DNA of 64,000 bases from Nocardia sputorum (GTDB taxonomy: Bacteria > Actinomycetota > Actinomycetes > Mycobacteriales > Mycobacteriaceae): contig NZ_AP026978.1 of NCBI RefSeq assembly GCF_027924405.1, positions 6,820,001-6,884,000 on the forward strand. The letters are read 5' to 3'. The notes below the pieces were generated by a model. It searched no databases and was not told the origin of the DNA. It saw only the letters and a list, made by a program, of their open reading frames with translations. Below, in pieces: positions 51,130 through 61,421 of the stretch. Within the stretch, counting starts at the first letter, position 1, and each line of letters begins with the position of its first letter. Both the position numbers and the translations under genes were made by a program.

Positions 51130-51886
51130 CCGCCGCGTCTGCCTGCTCACCGGCGCCGGCGGCACGCTCGGCGACGCCTTCTGCCAGGCCTACTATCGCG
51201 ACTACGACATCGTCGCCGTATGCCGCACGCGCACGCCGGCCGTGCCCTCGCAGCTGGAGTGCTACGTCGATCCGCTGGCGCCGGACGCGGCGGTGCCGGA
51301 GAACGACTCCCGGGTGTTCGTGGTCCGATCCGATCTCACCCAGCCGGGCGAGGTGGAACGCGTGGTGGACCTCGCGCTGGCCCGGTTCGGCCGGGTCGAC
51401 CTGCTGGTGAACAACGCGGCGCACGTCCGGCTGCACCCGCGCGGCATCGTCGACGGCGACGCGGCGCTGGACGACTTCGATGCCCATTTCACGCTGAACG
51501 TGGCGGTACCGCTGCGTCTTTCGGCACGGCTGGCACAGCGGTCCTGGCTGCACGCCGGCTCCGAGAATCTCGCGCGCAACCGCAACGTCGTCAATGTCTC
51601 GAGCATCTCCGGCTCGGAGGTCTATCCGGGACAGACTCTGTACTCCGCGTCGAAGGCCGCGCTCGATCAGCTGACCCGCAATCTCGCGGCCGAATTCACC
51701 GAGTTCGGTGTGCGCGTGAACGCCATCGCGCCCACCACGTTTCCCGTGCTGGTCCCCACCGAGCACGTCGCGCGGGCGATCGTCGAGTTGGACGCGAGCG
51801 AGGTGTCCGGCGGAGTGTACGGGGTCGGCGTCGAACCGAACCGGACGGACGGCAACTCCCTCCGGCTCGCCGACGCCCAACCCTGA
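51116..51886 (+). CDS. SDR-family oxidoreductase coupled to the 2OG oxygenase
   Basis: A 256-residue short-chain dehydrogenase with the variant cofactor loop TGAGGTLGDAF, NNAAHV, the catalytic Ser in NVSSISG and YSASKAALDQ. Start is TTG 51116, supported by GGGGAGGAGA 8 nt upstream. An insert of about 15 residues after strand 2 is unusual. It likely oxidises the alcohol produced by the neighbouring oxygenase (inference). Confidence 0.87.
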   Translation: MSSGDRRVCLLTGAGGTLGDAFCQAYYRDYDIVAVCRTRTPAVPSQLECYVDPLAPDAAVPENDSRVFVVRSDLTQPGEVERVVDLALARFGRVDLLVNNAAHVRLHPRGIVDGDAALDDFDAHFTLNVAVPLRLSARLAQRSWLHAGSENLARNRNVVNVSSISGSEVYPGQTLYSASKAALDQLTRNLAAEFTEFGVRVNAIAPTTFPVLVPTEHVARAIVELDASEVSGGVYGVGVEPNRTDGNSLRLADAQP

Positions 51887-51895
51887 ACCACCGGA

Positions 51896-52762
51896 CTATC
51901 CGGTCGCGAGCCCGGTGGCGCGCTCGGAGAGCGTCCAGAGCCGACGCGCGAGTTCGGCGTCGACCGCCTGCTTGTTGCGCGGTCGCTCCAGCTTCAGCCG
52001 GTGGAAGTACTGCCCGTTGATCGCCGCGCCGTCGGCGGTGGTAGCCAGGTGGATCAGCGGCTCGGCGCCTTTGTCCGGTTGGATGAAGAACAGGCGACCC
52101 AGCGGCGACCGGATGACCCGGCCGAGACCGAACGGAGCGTTGTCGTAGACGTGGGTGGCGACCGCGCCGGGATGGAAGGCCGCGGTGGTGATCCCGGTGC
52201 CCTCGGTGCGGCGCGCCAGTTCCCGGGTGAACAGGATGTTCGCCAGCTTCGACGCGCCGTACGCGCCGAGCTGGTTGAACGAACCCGTCACCGCGTTGGC
52301 CGTGTCCAGGTCCAGTTTCGCCATCCGGTAGGTCGTGCTCGCGGTGTTCACCACCCGGGCCCGGGCGTGGGTCAAGCGCTCCAGCAGCAAGTTCGTCAGC
52401 AGGAACGGCGACAGGTGATTGACCTGGAAGGTGAGCTCGTTGCCGTCGGCGGTGACGGTTCGCTCGCGCCACGCGCCGCCCGCGTTGTTGGCCAGCACGT
52501 CGATCGTGGGATACCGGTCGAGCAGTTGGTCGGCCAGCTTGCGCACGTCGTCGAAGCGGGCGAAGTCGGCGACGAACGGCTCCGCGCCTGCCTTCGCCGC
52601 CACCTCGGCGGTCCGCTCGGGTGACCGGCCGACCACCGCGACGGTGGCGCCGCGCGCGGCGAGCCGCTGCGCCGCGGCGGCGCCGATGCCCGAGCTCGCG
52701 CCGGTCACCACCACCGTCTTTCCGGTGAGGTCCTTGTCCTGTCCCTGGTCCTGCGCTGCCAT
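51896..52762 (-). CDS. SDR-family oxidoreductase (retinol dehydrogenase-like)
   Basis: A 288-residue SDR with TGASSGIGAAAA, NNAGGAWRE, the active Ser in TASTTYR and YGASKLANILF. The longer C-terminal part (KGAEPLIHLATT, FHRLKLERP) is that of the WWOX/retinol-dehydrogenase-like group acting on lipophilic alcohols. ATG with GGGAGG upstream. Confidence 0.9.
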   Translation of the reverse strand: MAAQDQGQDKDLTGKTVVVTGASSGIGAAAAQRLAARGATVAVVGRSPERTAEVAAKAGAEPFVADFARFDDVRKLADQLLDRYPTIDVLANNAGGAWRERTVTADGNELTFQVNHLSPFLLTNLLLERLTHARARVVNTASTTYRMAKLDLDTANAVTGSFNQLGAYGASKLANILFTRELARRTEGTGITTAAFHPGAVATHVYDNAPFGLGRVIRSPLGRLFFIQPDKGAEPLIHLATTADGAAINGQYFHRLKLERPRNKQAVDAELARRLWTLSERATGLATG

Positions 52763-52782
52763 CGCCGCCTCCCGAGCATCGG

Positions 52783-53682
52783 TTATCCGACCCGATCGTC
52801 TTCGGCTCGCCCGGATTCGGCAAGCCCTGACGCACCGGAGTAGTGCTCGGCGATCTCGTCGCTGGTGGTCAGCCACACTCCCGGATGGGTGGCCACGTAC
52901 TCGAGCGCCTGATCGAGGTACTTGATCCGGAACGCCTGCCCGATCACGAACGGGTGCAGGGCCAGCGCCATGACGCGCCCGCTGCCGGCCGATTCGGCGT
53001 AGAGCTGGTCGAGCTGATCGCGGACGATCCGCACGAAGTCCGGTCCGCTGGTGGCTTTGCCCAGGAAAAGCGTGTTGTCGTTGAGCTCCACCGAGTAGGG
53101 GACGCTGAGCAGGCCGGGAACCGACAGCGGATAGGGCTGGTCGTCGTTGGTCCAGTCGAGTACGTAGCCGAGGCCGAGCTCGGCCAGCAGCGAGGGGGTT
53201 CGGAACGACTCGGTCAGAGCGGGCCCCATCCAGCCGCGCGGCTTGCGGCCGGTGGCTCGTTCGATCGTCGCGACCACGTCGGCGAGGTACGCGCGCTCCG
53301 CATCCGCCGGAAGGTCCGCCTGGAAGATCGAGTTGTTCTTCCCGTGCGCGAGCCACGCCCAATTCCGTCGCACACCCGCCGTCACGATCTGCGGATAGTG
53401 TTCGACGACATCCGAATTGAGCAGTGCGCTGGCGCGGATACCGTGCCGGTCGAGCACATCGATCACCCGCCAGATGCCCACCCGCGGTCCGTAGTCGCGC
53501 CAGCCGTAGTTCAACGGGTCGGGCGCGAGCCCGGACGTGCCGGGAAAGATGCTCGTGGACGGCCGGTCCACCTGATAGTGCTCGATATTGAGCCCGACGT
53601 AGAACGCGACCCGGGCGTCACCGGGCCAGCGCAGCGGCGGGCGGTCGACGATCGGGCTGTACTCGAAGAGTTCGTTGTCCAT
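52783..53682 (-). CDS. polysaccharide deacetylase-family (NodB/PuuE-like) protein
   Basis: A 299-residue protein of the NodB-homology superfamily in its PuuE/allantoinase-like branch: RVAFYVGLNIEHYQVDRP, YGPRVGIWRVIDVLDRHGIRA, GWMGPALTESFRTPSLLAELG and LALHPFVIGQAFR. The metal-binding His/Asp set is less obvious than in peptidoglycan deacetylases. It may act on a ureide or amide rather than a glycan. Start ATG 53682 is likely; an in-frame GTG lies a little upstream. Confidence 0.78.
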   Translation of the reverse strand: MDNELFEYSPIVDRPPLRWPGDARVAFYVGLNIEHYQVDRPSTSIFPGTSGLAPDPLNYGWRDYGPRVGIWRVIDVLDRHGIRASALLNSDVVEHYPQIVTAGVRRNWAWLAHGKNNSIFQADLPADAERAYLADVVATIERATGRKPRGWMGPALTESFRTPSLLAELGLGYVLDWTNDDQPYPLSVPGLLSVPYSVELNDNTLFLGKATSGPDFVRIVRDQLDQLYAESAGSGRVMALALHPFVIGQAFRIKYLDQALEYVATHPGVWLTTSDEIAEHYSGASGLAESGRAEDDRVG

Positions 53683-53950
53683 GCCCTCATGCTGGAACTT
53701 GACACTAATGTGAGGATCAACGCCGAGAATGGTGATATAGGACACAACAGACAGCCGATGCCCGGCACCACCGCCGAATCCCCGAGCGTGCCGAACGGTA
53801 TCGTGCAGCGAACGAAACAACCGATCTCGTACGCACATGGGTAACTCAACGGGTACGCCCAAAAGAGGAGTGGCGCTCAACGCAAGACCTGAAGGCGGGT
53901 CTCGCGCCTCCCAACCAGTACGGCCTGAGTACCCGGAGAGGCGGGCGCGC

Positions 53951-56323
53951 ATGCGAGTGGACGGGCGAGAGATCCCGGTCACGGGCAGCATGCTACAGCC
54001 GCTGATCCGCCGCACGAGCGACATCGTCCGGGTCGTCCTCGCGGCCCTCTGGGTGGCGGTCGTCATCGCGGCCTCCCTGATCACCCGCCCGGAATGGCTG
54101 GCGCTGGAACAGTCGGTCTCCGAGATCGTCGGCTTCCTCAATCCGGACCAGTCGAACCTGGTGTACCTGGTCTACGGCATGGCGATCCTCGCGCTGCCCT
54201 TCGCGATCCTGATCGAGCTGATCATCGGCAGGCAATGGAAGCTGCTCGCCGGTTACGCCGCGGCCGGGGCCGTCGCCGCGCTGCTGTTGTCCATCACCGG
54301 CACCGGACTGTCCGCGCCGAAATGGCATATGCAAGTGCCGGACCGGTTGGACACCTTCCTGTCCCAGTTCCTCGACGACCCGCGCTGGATCGCGATGATC
54401 GCCGCGATGCTCACCGTCGCCAGCCCGTGGCTGCCCGTCCGGCCGCGGCGCTGGCTGTGGTTCCTGCTGCTCGCGTTCGCGCCGATCCACCTCGCGGTCA
54501 GCACCGTGGTGCCCGCCCGGGCGATGTTCGGGCTGGCGGTCGGCTGGCTGGTCGGGGCGGTGATCGTGCTCGTGGTCGGCACGCCCGCACTCGAGGTCCC
54601 GCTCGACGCGGCCGTCCGGCTGCTCGCCCGACGCGGGCACACGGTCACCGGATTCACCGTGGTGCATCCGGCGGGCCGCGGGCCGCTGGTGCTCGCCGCG
54701 GCCGTCGAGGGGCCGGAACGCGAGCTCGTCGTCGAGATGTTCGGCAAGAATCAGCGCAGTTTCGGCGCCCTGCGGCAGCTGTGGCGGTGGCTGACGTTCC
54801 GCTCCAGTGAGACGGCGGCCATCCACGGTTCCATGCATCGCGCGGTCGAGCACCGGGCGCTCATGGCGATCGCCGTCGCCGATCTCGGACTCGGCAGCTG
54901 CACGCCGGTCGCGGTCGCCGCGCTGTCGCGCGGCTGGATGTTGTACGCGCGCACCCAGCCCTGCGGGACGGCCCTCACCGAACAATCCGCCGAAGTGCTG
55001 CCCGGCGTGTGGCGGGCGCTCGACACCTTGCAGCGGAAACAGATCTCGCACGGCGACCTACGGCCGGTCGACATCCGCGTCGCCGACGGCGTCACGTTGT
55101 TCGGCGGCTTCGGCAACGCCGAGTACGGAGCGTCGGACGCGCAACTGCAATCCGACATCGCCCAATTGCTGGTAACGACCACCGCGACGTTCGGCAAGGA
55201 GCCCACGGTGCGGGCGGCGATCGAAACGCTGGGGGAGGCTCGGGTGCTCGCTGCCGCGAGCAGGTTGACCAAGTCCGCCATACCGACCGGGATCCGCAAA
55301 GCGGTTCCGGAATGGAAGGCCGCGCTCTCCGACGCCCGCGAGGAGGTACGCAGACAGACCGGCCAGGACCGGATCGAGGCCGAGCAGATCACCCGGTTCT
55401 CCCGCAACCAGATCATCCAGCTGGTGCTGCTGATCGGCCTGGTGTACGTCGCCTACCCGTTCATCAGCGCCGTGCCGACCTTCTTCACCCAGCTGCGCAC
55501 GGCCAACTGGTGGTGGGCGCTGGCCGGGCTGCTGGTCTCGGCGCTGACCTACGTCGGCGCGGCGGCGGCGCTGTGGGCCTGCGCGTCCGGTGCGGTGAGC
55601 TTCCGCAACCTGGTGATCATGCAGGTCGCCAACACTTTCGCCGCGACGACCACGCCCGCACGGGTCGGTGGACTCGCGCTCAGCGTGCGATTCCTGCAGA
55701 AGGGCGGCGTCGGCGCGGTGCGCGCCACGGCGGCGGTGGCGCTGCAACAGGCGGTGCAGGTGATCACCCATCTCAGCCTGCTGCTCGCGTTCAGCATCTT
55801 GGCCGGCACCTCGACCGATCTGTCCCACTTCGTCCCGGACGCCACGGTGCTGTACCTGCTCGCCGGTGTCGGCGTCGGCATCGTCGGCACGTTCATGTTC
55901 GTGCCGAAACTGCGCCGCTGGCTGAACAACGCGGTCCGCCCGCAACTGCAGGAGGTCCTCGGCGAGCTCGCCGACCTCGCCCGCGACCCCAAGCGTTCGG
56001 CGGTGATCGTCCTCGGCTGCGCGGCGATCACCCTCGGCCTCGCCGGCGCGCTCTGGGCCAGCGTCGAGGCGTTCGGTGGCGGCACCACCTTCATCACCGT
56101 CACCATCGTCACCATGATCGGCGGCACCCTGGCCTCGGCCGCGCCGACCCCGGGTGGCGTCGGCGCGGTCGAGGCCGCGCTGATCGGCGGCCTGGCCGCC
56201 TTCGGGCTGCCCGCGAACATCGCGGTGCCCTCGGTGCTGCTCTACCGCGTGCTCACCTGCTGGCTTCCGGTGTTCTGCGGTTGGGCGACCATGCGCTGGC
56301 TGGCGAAGAAGGACCTGATCTAG
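53951..56323 (+). CDS. LPG-synthase-type flippase protein with degenerate kinase-like domain
   Basis: A 790-residue membrane protein. About six N-terminal membrane segments are followed by a cytoplasmic kinase-like region with HGDLRP (367–372), then eight segments of the lysylphosphatidylglycerol-synthase/UPF0104 type (TTTPARVGGLALSVRFLQKGG; AAPTPGGVGAVEAALIGGL). In the kinase-like region the ATP lysine position reads VVEMF and the DFG position reads GFG, so ATP use is doubtful. The ATG at 53951 has GAGAGG upstream; an in-frame ATG at 53837 is possible. Probably a lipid or glycolipid flippase. Confidence 0.8.
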   Translation: MRVDGREIPVTGSMLQPLIRRTSDIVRVVLAALWVAVVIAASLITRPEWLALEQSVSEIVGFLNPDQSNLVYLVYGMAILALPFAILIELIIGRQWKLLAGYAAAGAVAALLLSITGTGLSAPKWHMQVPDRLDTFLSQFLDDPRWIAMIAAMLTVASPWLPVRPRRWLWFLLLAFAPIHLAVSTVVPARAMFGLAVGWLVGAVIVLVVGTPALEVPLDAAVRLLARRGHTVTGFTVVHPAGRGPLVLAAAVEGPERELVVEMFGKNQRSFGALRQLWRWLTFRSSETAAIHGSMHRAVEHRALMAIAVADLGLGSCTPVAVAALSRGWMLYARTQPCGTALTEQSAEVLPGVWRALDTLQRKQISHGDLRPVDIRVADGVTLFGGFGNAEYGASDAQLQSDIAQLLVTTTATFGKEPTVRAAIETLGEARVLAAASRLTKSAIPTGIRKAVPEWKAALSDAREEVRRQTGQDRIEAEQITRFSRNQIIQLVLLIGLVYVAYPFISAVPTFFTQLRTANWWWALAGLLVSALTYVGAAAALWACASGAVSFRNLVIMQVANTFAATTTPARVGGLALSVRFLQKGGVGAVRATAAVALQQAVQVITHLSLLLAFSILAGTSTDLSHFVPDATVLYLLAGVGVGIVGTFMFVPKLRRWLNNAVRPQLQEVLGELADLARDPKRSAVIVLGCAAITLGLAGALWASVEAFGGGTTFITVTIVTMIGGTLASAAPTPGGVGAVEAALIGGLAAFGLPANIAVPSVLLYRVLTCWLPVFCGWATMRWLAKKDLI

Positions 56324-57030
56324 GTTCGGTCCGGCACGGCTCGCGGCTTGGTGGCCGACAGGACGCCGGTCGCGGGACGCACGACGACGAACTCGACGTC
56401 CTCGAAACCGGTGGCCTCCAGCATGTCTCGATACCGGCGAATGTCGATGCCCGCCATGGGATCACCGTGGTCGTCGCCGTGGCCGGTGTCGTGGGTGCGG
56501 TGGGCCGCGAACCGGGCCATCACGCGCACGGCGGTGGAGCGGAGCGGGTCGGTCGGATAGGTGTCGGCGAGCAGCAACCGGCCGCCGGGCCGCAGTACCC
56601 GAAACATCTGCGCGACGGCATCGGCACGGTGCGCCGCGGGGATGTGGTGCATGGCGAAGGTGCAGGTCACCAGATCGGCCGATACGTCGGGCAGCGGAAG
56701 CGACTGCGCGGTACCGCGTTCGAATCGGCAATTCGCCAGGTCGCGGCAACGCGCGGTCGCGTAGTCGACCATCTGCGGCGCCGGGTCGACACCGATGACC
56801 CGGCCGGCTCGGCGCGCCAGCACCCGAGCGAGGTCGCCCGGGCCGCAACCGACGTCGACGACATCGGCGTCGGGCGCCGGACGAGCCAGTCCGGCGAGGC
56901 GGGCGTTCAGACGGTCTCCTCCGCCGAGCAGGAAAGCGGCTTTGAACGCGCGGTAACGGCGCGGCTGGGTGAGCAGGACTCCGACGTCGTCGTGCGAAGT
57001 GATGGCAGACTGTGGTTCGTTTCGGGACAT
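56320..57030 (-). CDS. class I SAM-dependent methyltransferase
   Basis: A 236-residue methyltransferase: VVDVGCGPGDLARVLA (motif I), VIGVDPAPQMV (motif II), LVTCTFAMHHIP and VLRPGGRLLLADTYP. The pattern is that of UbiE-like small-molecule methyltransferases. ATG 57030 chosen because the extension upstream runs across the divergent regulator's leader. It overlaps the convergent flippase gene by 4 nt. Confidence 0.87.
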   Translation of the reverse strand: MSRNEPQSAITSHDDVGVLLTQPRRYRAFKAAFLLGGGDRLNARLAGLARPAPDADVVDVGCGPGDLARVLARRAGRVIGVDPAPQMVDYATARCRDLANCRFERGTAQSLPLPDVSADLVTCTFAMHHIPAAHRADAVAQMFRVLRPGGRLLLADTYPTDPLRSTAVRVMARFAAHRTHDTGHGDDHGDPMAGIDIRRYRDMLEATGFEDVEFVVVRPATGVLSATKPRAVPDRT

Positions 57031-57085
57031 GAGTTCAGGATCTGCCGCCGTCGCGCTGCCGACCAGGGGCAATGCCCCGGGATCC

Positions 57086-57099
57086 GTCCGGAACCGGAC
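57086..57099. promoter_or_regulatory. candidate TetR operator
   Basis: GTCCGG-AA-CCGGAC is a perfect inverted repeat in the divergent promoter between the methyltransferase and the tetR gene, 30 bp before the tetR start. A further GTCCGG half-site follows at the ribosome-binding region. Confidence 0.5.
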
Positions 57100-57128
57100 G
57101 CATAGGAAACATCTGTCCGGGAGGCACC

Positions 57129-57704
57129 GTGCCGGAAGAACAAGACACCGCGGATCGCCGGGTGCGCCGCACCAGAGCCATGCTGCACCGGGCGCTGATC
57201 GAGCTGATGATCGAGCGCTCGTACGACCGGATCACCGTCCGCGACATCCTGGATCGCGCGGACGTCGGGCGGTCGACGTTCTACGCGCACTACCGCGACA
57301 AGGACGATCTCCTGCTGCGCAGCAGCACCGACTACCTACGCGCCGCCATGGCCGCGGCCGAGCCGGACGCCGACGCTCCCGAGCTGCTCGCCCCCGTGCG
57401 CACGCTATTCGGCCTGGCCGCAACTCATCCGGAGATCTACCGTGCGCTGCTCGGCCGCAAGAGCGGCACCGTGCTGCTGCGCACCACGCGGGTAATGGTC
57501 GCGCAGATCCTCGCCGAGCGGCTGGGCGAGCGGCTGGCGATGCCGGAGGACGAGTTCGCGACCACCGTGACGTTCCTGTCCTGGGGTGTGGTCGGCCTGC
57601 TCGGCGCCATCGCCGAACCGCATCCACCGCTCTCGGCCGAGGAGGCGTACCACCGGTTGGTGCGCCTGGTCGGCCCCGGCTTGGCCGATCGGGCGCGAGA
57701 CTGA
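57129..57704 (+). CDS. TetR-family transcriptional regulator
   Basis: A 191-residue TetR regulator with the N-terminal helix-turn-helix RITVRDILDRADVGRSTFYAHYRDKDDLL (seen here as ADVGRSTFYAHYRDKDDLL) and a variable helical ligand domain. GTG start with GGGAGG upstream. It is divergent from the methyltransferase gene, its likely target. Confidence 0.91.
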   Translation: MPEEQDTADRRVRRTRAMLHRALIELMIERSYDRITVRDILDRADVGRSTFYAHYRDKDDLLLRSSTDYLRAAMAAAEPDADAPELLAPVRTLFGLAATHPEIYRALLGRKSGTVLLRTTRVMVAQILAERLGERLAMPEDEFATTVTFLSWGVVGLLGAIAEPHPPLSAEEAYHRLVRLVGPGLADRARD

Positions 57705-57855
57705 GCCGCGCTCTCCGGTGTCCTGTCTGCGGGTTTCCATCGCTTTCGCGCAGACGCTTCTTGCTTCGCCACCGGCCGACCCGCTCGAGTGGAGCTCGTC
57801 TGTTCTGCCAAGGAGTTGGGCGCGGCGGCAGGCCGGTTGTCAGCCCGCGCGTCGC

Positions 57856-58458
57856 TCAGCGGCCGAGGAGCTCCAGCGCGTCCGCGGCGCGGACGCTGCC
57901 CGCGGTGACGAGTTCGAGGTTGGCCAACGCGGCTTCGTGCGCCTCCGGGCCCGCGGCGGCCACGCAGTCGGCCACCACGTGCACGGTGAAGCCGAGATCG
58001 GTGCCGTGCCGGGCGGTCTGCTCGACGGTGAGATTGGTCGCGACGCCGGTGAGCAGGAGCGTCTCGATACCCTGATCCGCCAACCACTCCGGCAATTTGC
58101 TGCCCGCCAAGCCGGACAGTTTCTGATTGTCGAACACTTCCGTCGGCTGCGCCGCCATCTCCGGAATGATCGCGGCGCCGGGCGAATCCGGCCGGAACTC
58201 GGTTTGCGCCGCGCCGACCGAGCGCATGAATCCGGTGTTGCGCACCAGCTCACCCTCGCCGACCGGAATGGTGAACCTGGTGAAGATCACCGGCACCCCT
58301 GCCGCCGACGCCGCCGCGTGGAAGTCCGTCGCCCGCGACACCACACCGGATGCCGCCACGGGCGCGGCCAGCATGGGTCCGAAAAACCCTTCCGGCCGAA
58401 TGACATTCACCTGCCAGTGCAGCGCCAGCACGGCGGCGCGGATGCGTCGGATCGCCAT
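57856..58458 (-). CDS. isochorismatase-fold protein lacking the catalytic Asp and Cys
   Basis: A 200-residue protein with the isochorismatase/cysteine-hydrolase fold. The conserved catalytic Lys is Lys113 (NQKLSG), and TGVATNLTVEQTAR marks the nucleophile loop. The residue normally Asp is His14 (ALHWQ) and the nucleophile Cys is Thr144 (TNLTVE). It is therefore probably not a hydrolase of the normal mechanism. ATG start 6 nt behind TAAGGT (leaderless). Confidence 0.82.
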   Translation of the reverse strand: MAIRRIRAAVLALHWQVNVIRPEGFFGPMLAAPVAASGVVSRATDFHAAASAAGVPVIFTRFTIPVGEGELVRNTGFMRSVGAAQTEFRPDSPGAAIIPEMAAQPTEVFDNQKLSGLAGSKLPEWLADQGIETLLLTGVATNLTVEQTARHGTDLGFTVHVVADCVAAAGPEAHEAALANLELVTAGSVRAADALELLGR

Positions 58459-58525
58459 GTGACGACCTTACGCATCCGCGCCCGCGCCCAGTGTCCGATT
58501 CACGTGAAACGAACGCGTCGGCCGA

Positions 58526-60097
58526 TCAGGACGAGTAGTCCTTGCGCAACTGGACTTTCACCACCTTGCCGCTCGCGTTGCGGGGCAGCTCGGGGAGCAG
58601 CACCAGGTCCTTGGGGTGCTTGTAGCGCGCCAGGTTCTCGTTGAGGAACGGCTCCAGCTCGGCGAGGGTCAGCTCGTCGTCCGGGTTGTGCAGCGCGACC
58701 ACCGCGACCGGCACCTCGCCCCACTTCTCGTGCGCCCGGCCGACCACAGCCGCCTCGCGAATCTTCGGGTGCGCGAACAGCACGTTCTCCACCTCGGCGC
58801 AGTAGATGTTCTCACCGCCGGAGATGATCATGTCCTTCTTGCGGTCGACCACGTAGACGAAACCCTCTTCGTCCTGTCGGACCAGGTCACCGGAGTGGAA
58901 CCAGCCGCCCGCGAACGCCTCGGCGGTGGCCTCGGGCTTGTTCCAGTAGCCCTGCATGAGCGTCGGGCCACGGTATACGATCTCGCCCACCTCGCCGGGC
59001 GCGACGTCGTTCATCTCGTCGTCGACGATGCGGGCCTGAATCGTGGGGATCACCTTGCCGACCGAGCCGAGCTTGCGGATGGCGTCCTTGCCCTCCAGCA
59101 CGCAGGTGATCGGCGACATCTCCGTCTGACCGAATACCGCGACGTTGAACGCGTTCGGGAAGCATTCGGCCATCGCGCGCAGCACGGTGTCCGAGGCGGG
59201 CGCCGCGCCCCAGCTGAGCACTTCCAGCGCGAGTTTGCGGTCTTTCACCGTCGGATGATCGCAGACCAGCTGCCACTGCGCGGGCACACAGAAGGCGGAG
59301 GTGGCCTGCTCGCGCTCCAGCGCGTCCAAGAACTCACCGGCGTCGAAGGCGCCGAGCGGATGCAGCACCGTCTTCGAGCCGAGCAGGAAAGCCGGTGCGA
59401 GACTGCCGAGGCCGGCGATGTGGAACAGCGGCGAGGTGCACAGCCCGATCGAATCCGGTTCCAGCGCCAGCGCCCGGATGCAGGTCAGCGCCTGGGCGTT
59501 CATGTTGGCGTAGGTCAGCACCGCGCCCTTCGGGCTTCCGGTGGTGCCGGAGGTGTACATGATGAGGCTGGGGGTGTCCTCGGGGATGTCCAAGGGGGTA
59601 TGCGGCTCACCCGGTTCGGCGAGCAGGTCGTCGAAGCCGATCGCGCCGTCGGCGGACGCGCCGCCGATCACCACGAGGGTCTCCAGCGCGGGCGCCTGTG
59701 CCTGTACGGCGGCGGCCAGCGGCTGCAAGACGGTGTCGGTGACGACCGCTTTGGCTCCGCTGTCGCTGACGATGTAGGCGACCTCCGGCGGGGTGAGGCG
59801 GAAGTTGACCGGGACCGCGATCGCGCCCAGCGCGTTGATGCCGAACACGGCTTCCAGGTATTCCGGGTAGTTCAGCGCCAGGATCAGCACCCGGTCGCCG
59901 AATCCGACGCCTCGGCGCGCCAATCCGTCGGCGAACTTCAGCGACCGCTCGTGCAGCTGCCGCCAGGTGGTGTCCACGCCGCGGAATCGCACGGCGACCG
60001 CGTCCGGGCGCATCTGCGCGTGCACGGCGATCTGGTTGTTCCAGTGGTTGCGCCGCGACCTGATCGGCTCGTCGAGCGCTGCTGCCCCGGTGGTCAT
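58526..60097 (-). CDS. acyl-CoA synthetase / AMP-binding enzyme (FadD-type)
   Basis: A 523-residue adenylate-forming enzyme that activates a carboxylic acid as acyl-AMP and then acyl-CoA. Motifs: the P-loop YTSGTTGSPKG, FGQTEMSP, GGWFHSGDLVRQDEEGF, VDRKKDMIISGGENI and the C-terminal Lys in PRNASGKVVK. Chain-length choice cannot be read. It may supply the starter unit for the polyketide genes to the right, but the strand differs. Confidence 0.93.
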   Translation of the reverse strand: MTTGAAALDEPIRSRRNHWNNQIAVHAQMRPDAVAVRFRGVDTTWRQLHERSLKFADGLARRGVGFGDRVLILALNYPEYLEAVFGINALGAIAVPVNFRLTPPEVAYIVSDSGAKAVVTDTVLQPLAAAVQAQAPALETLVVIGGASADGAIGFDDLLAEPGEPHTPLDIPEDTPSLIMYTSGTTGSPKGAVLTYANMNAQALTCIRALALEPDSIGLCTSPLFHIAGLGSLAPAFLLGSKTVLHPLGAFDAGEFLDALEREQATSAFCVPAQWQLVCDHPTVKDRKLALEVLSWGAAPASDTVLRAMAECFPNAFNVAVFGQTEMSPITCVLEGKDAIRKLGSVGKVIPTIQARIVDDEMNDVAPGEVGEIVYRGPTLMQGYWNKPEATAEAFAGGWFHSGDLVRQDEEGFVYVVDRKKDMIISGGENIYCAEVENVLFAHPKIREAAVVGRAHEKWGEVPVAVVALHNPDDELTLAELEPFLNENLARYKHPKDLVLLPELPRNASGKVVKVQLRKDYSS

Positions 60098-60170
60098 TGC
60101 CACGAACTCCTCTCGGACCGCCATCGGCCCGCCGGGTGGTCCGACGGCGGCGACGGGCTGAATCGGGTGC

Positions 60171-60200
60171 AGAATAGCAACTAACTTAAACGCCCGGCAA
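60171..60200 (-). promoter_or_regulatory. promoter of the acyl-CoA synthetase gene
   Basis: On the minus strand TTGCCG (60200–60195) and TATTCT (60176–60171) are separated by 18 bp. The AT-rich block TTTAAGTTAGTT lies in the spacer and could bind a regulator. Confidence 0.45.
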
Positions 60201-60371
60201 GGGATTGCGGAATGAATCCGGGTTAATCAGCCTGACTACGCACCCCGCCCGGCGATACGCCTTCTAGCAGGCCATTTGATCTCTTTAGTCCGCTCACGGT
60301 GCGGAAACCATACCGACGAAGATCATCGAATATGCGAACCTCGGCTCACTTATGAGTTGAAGGCGGGGTGA

Positions 60372-61415
<1,044 letters not shown>

Positions 61416-61421
61416 CCGGAA

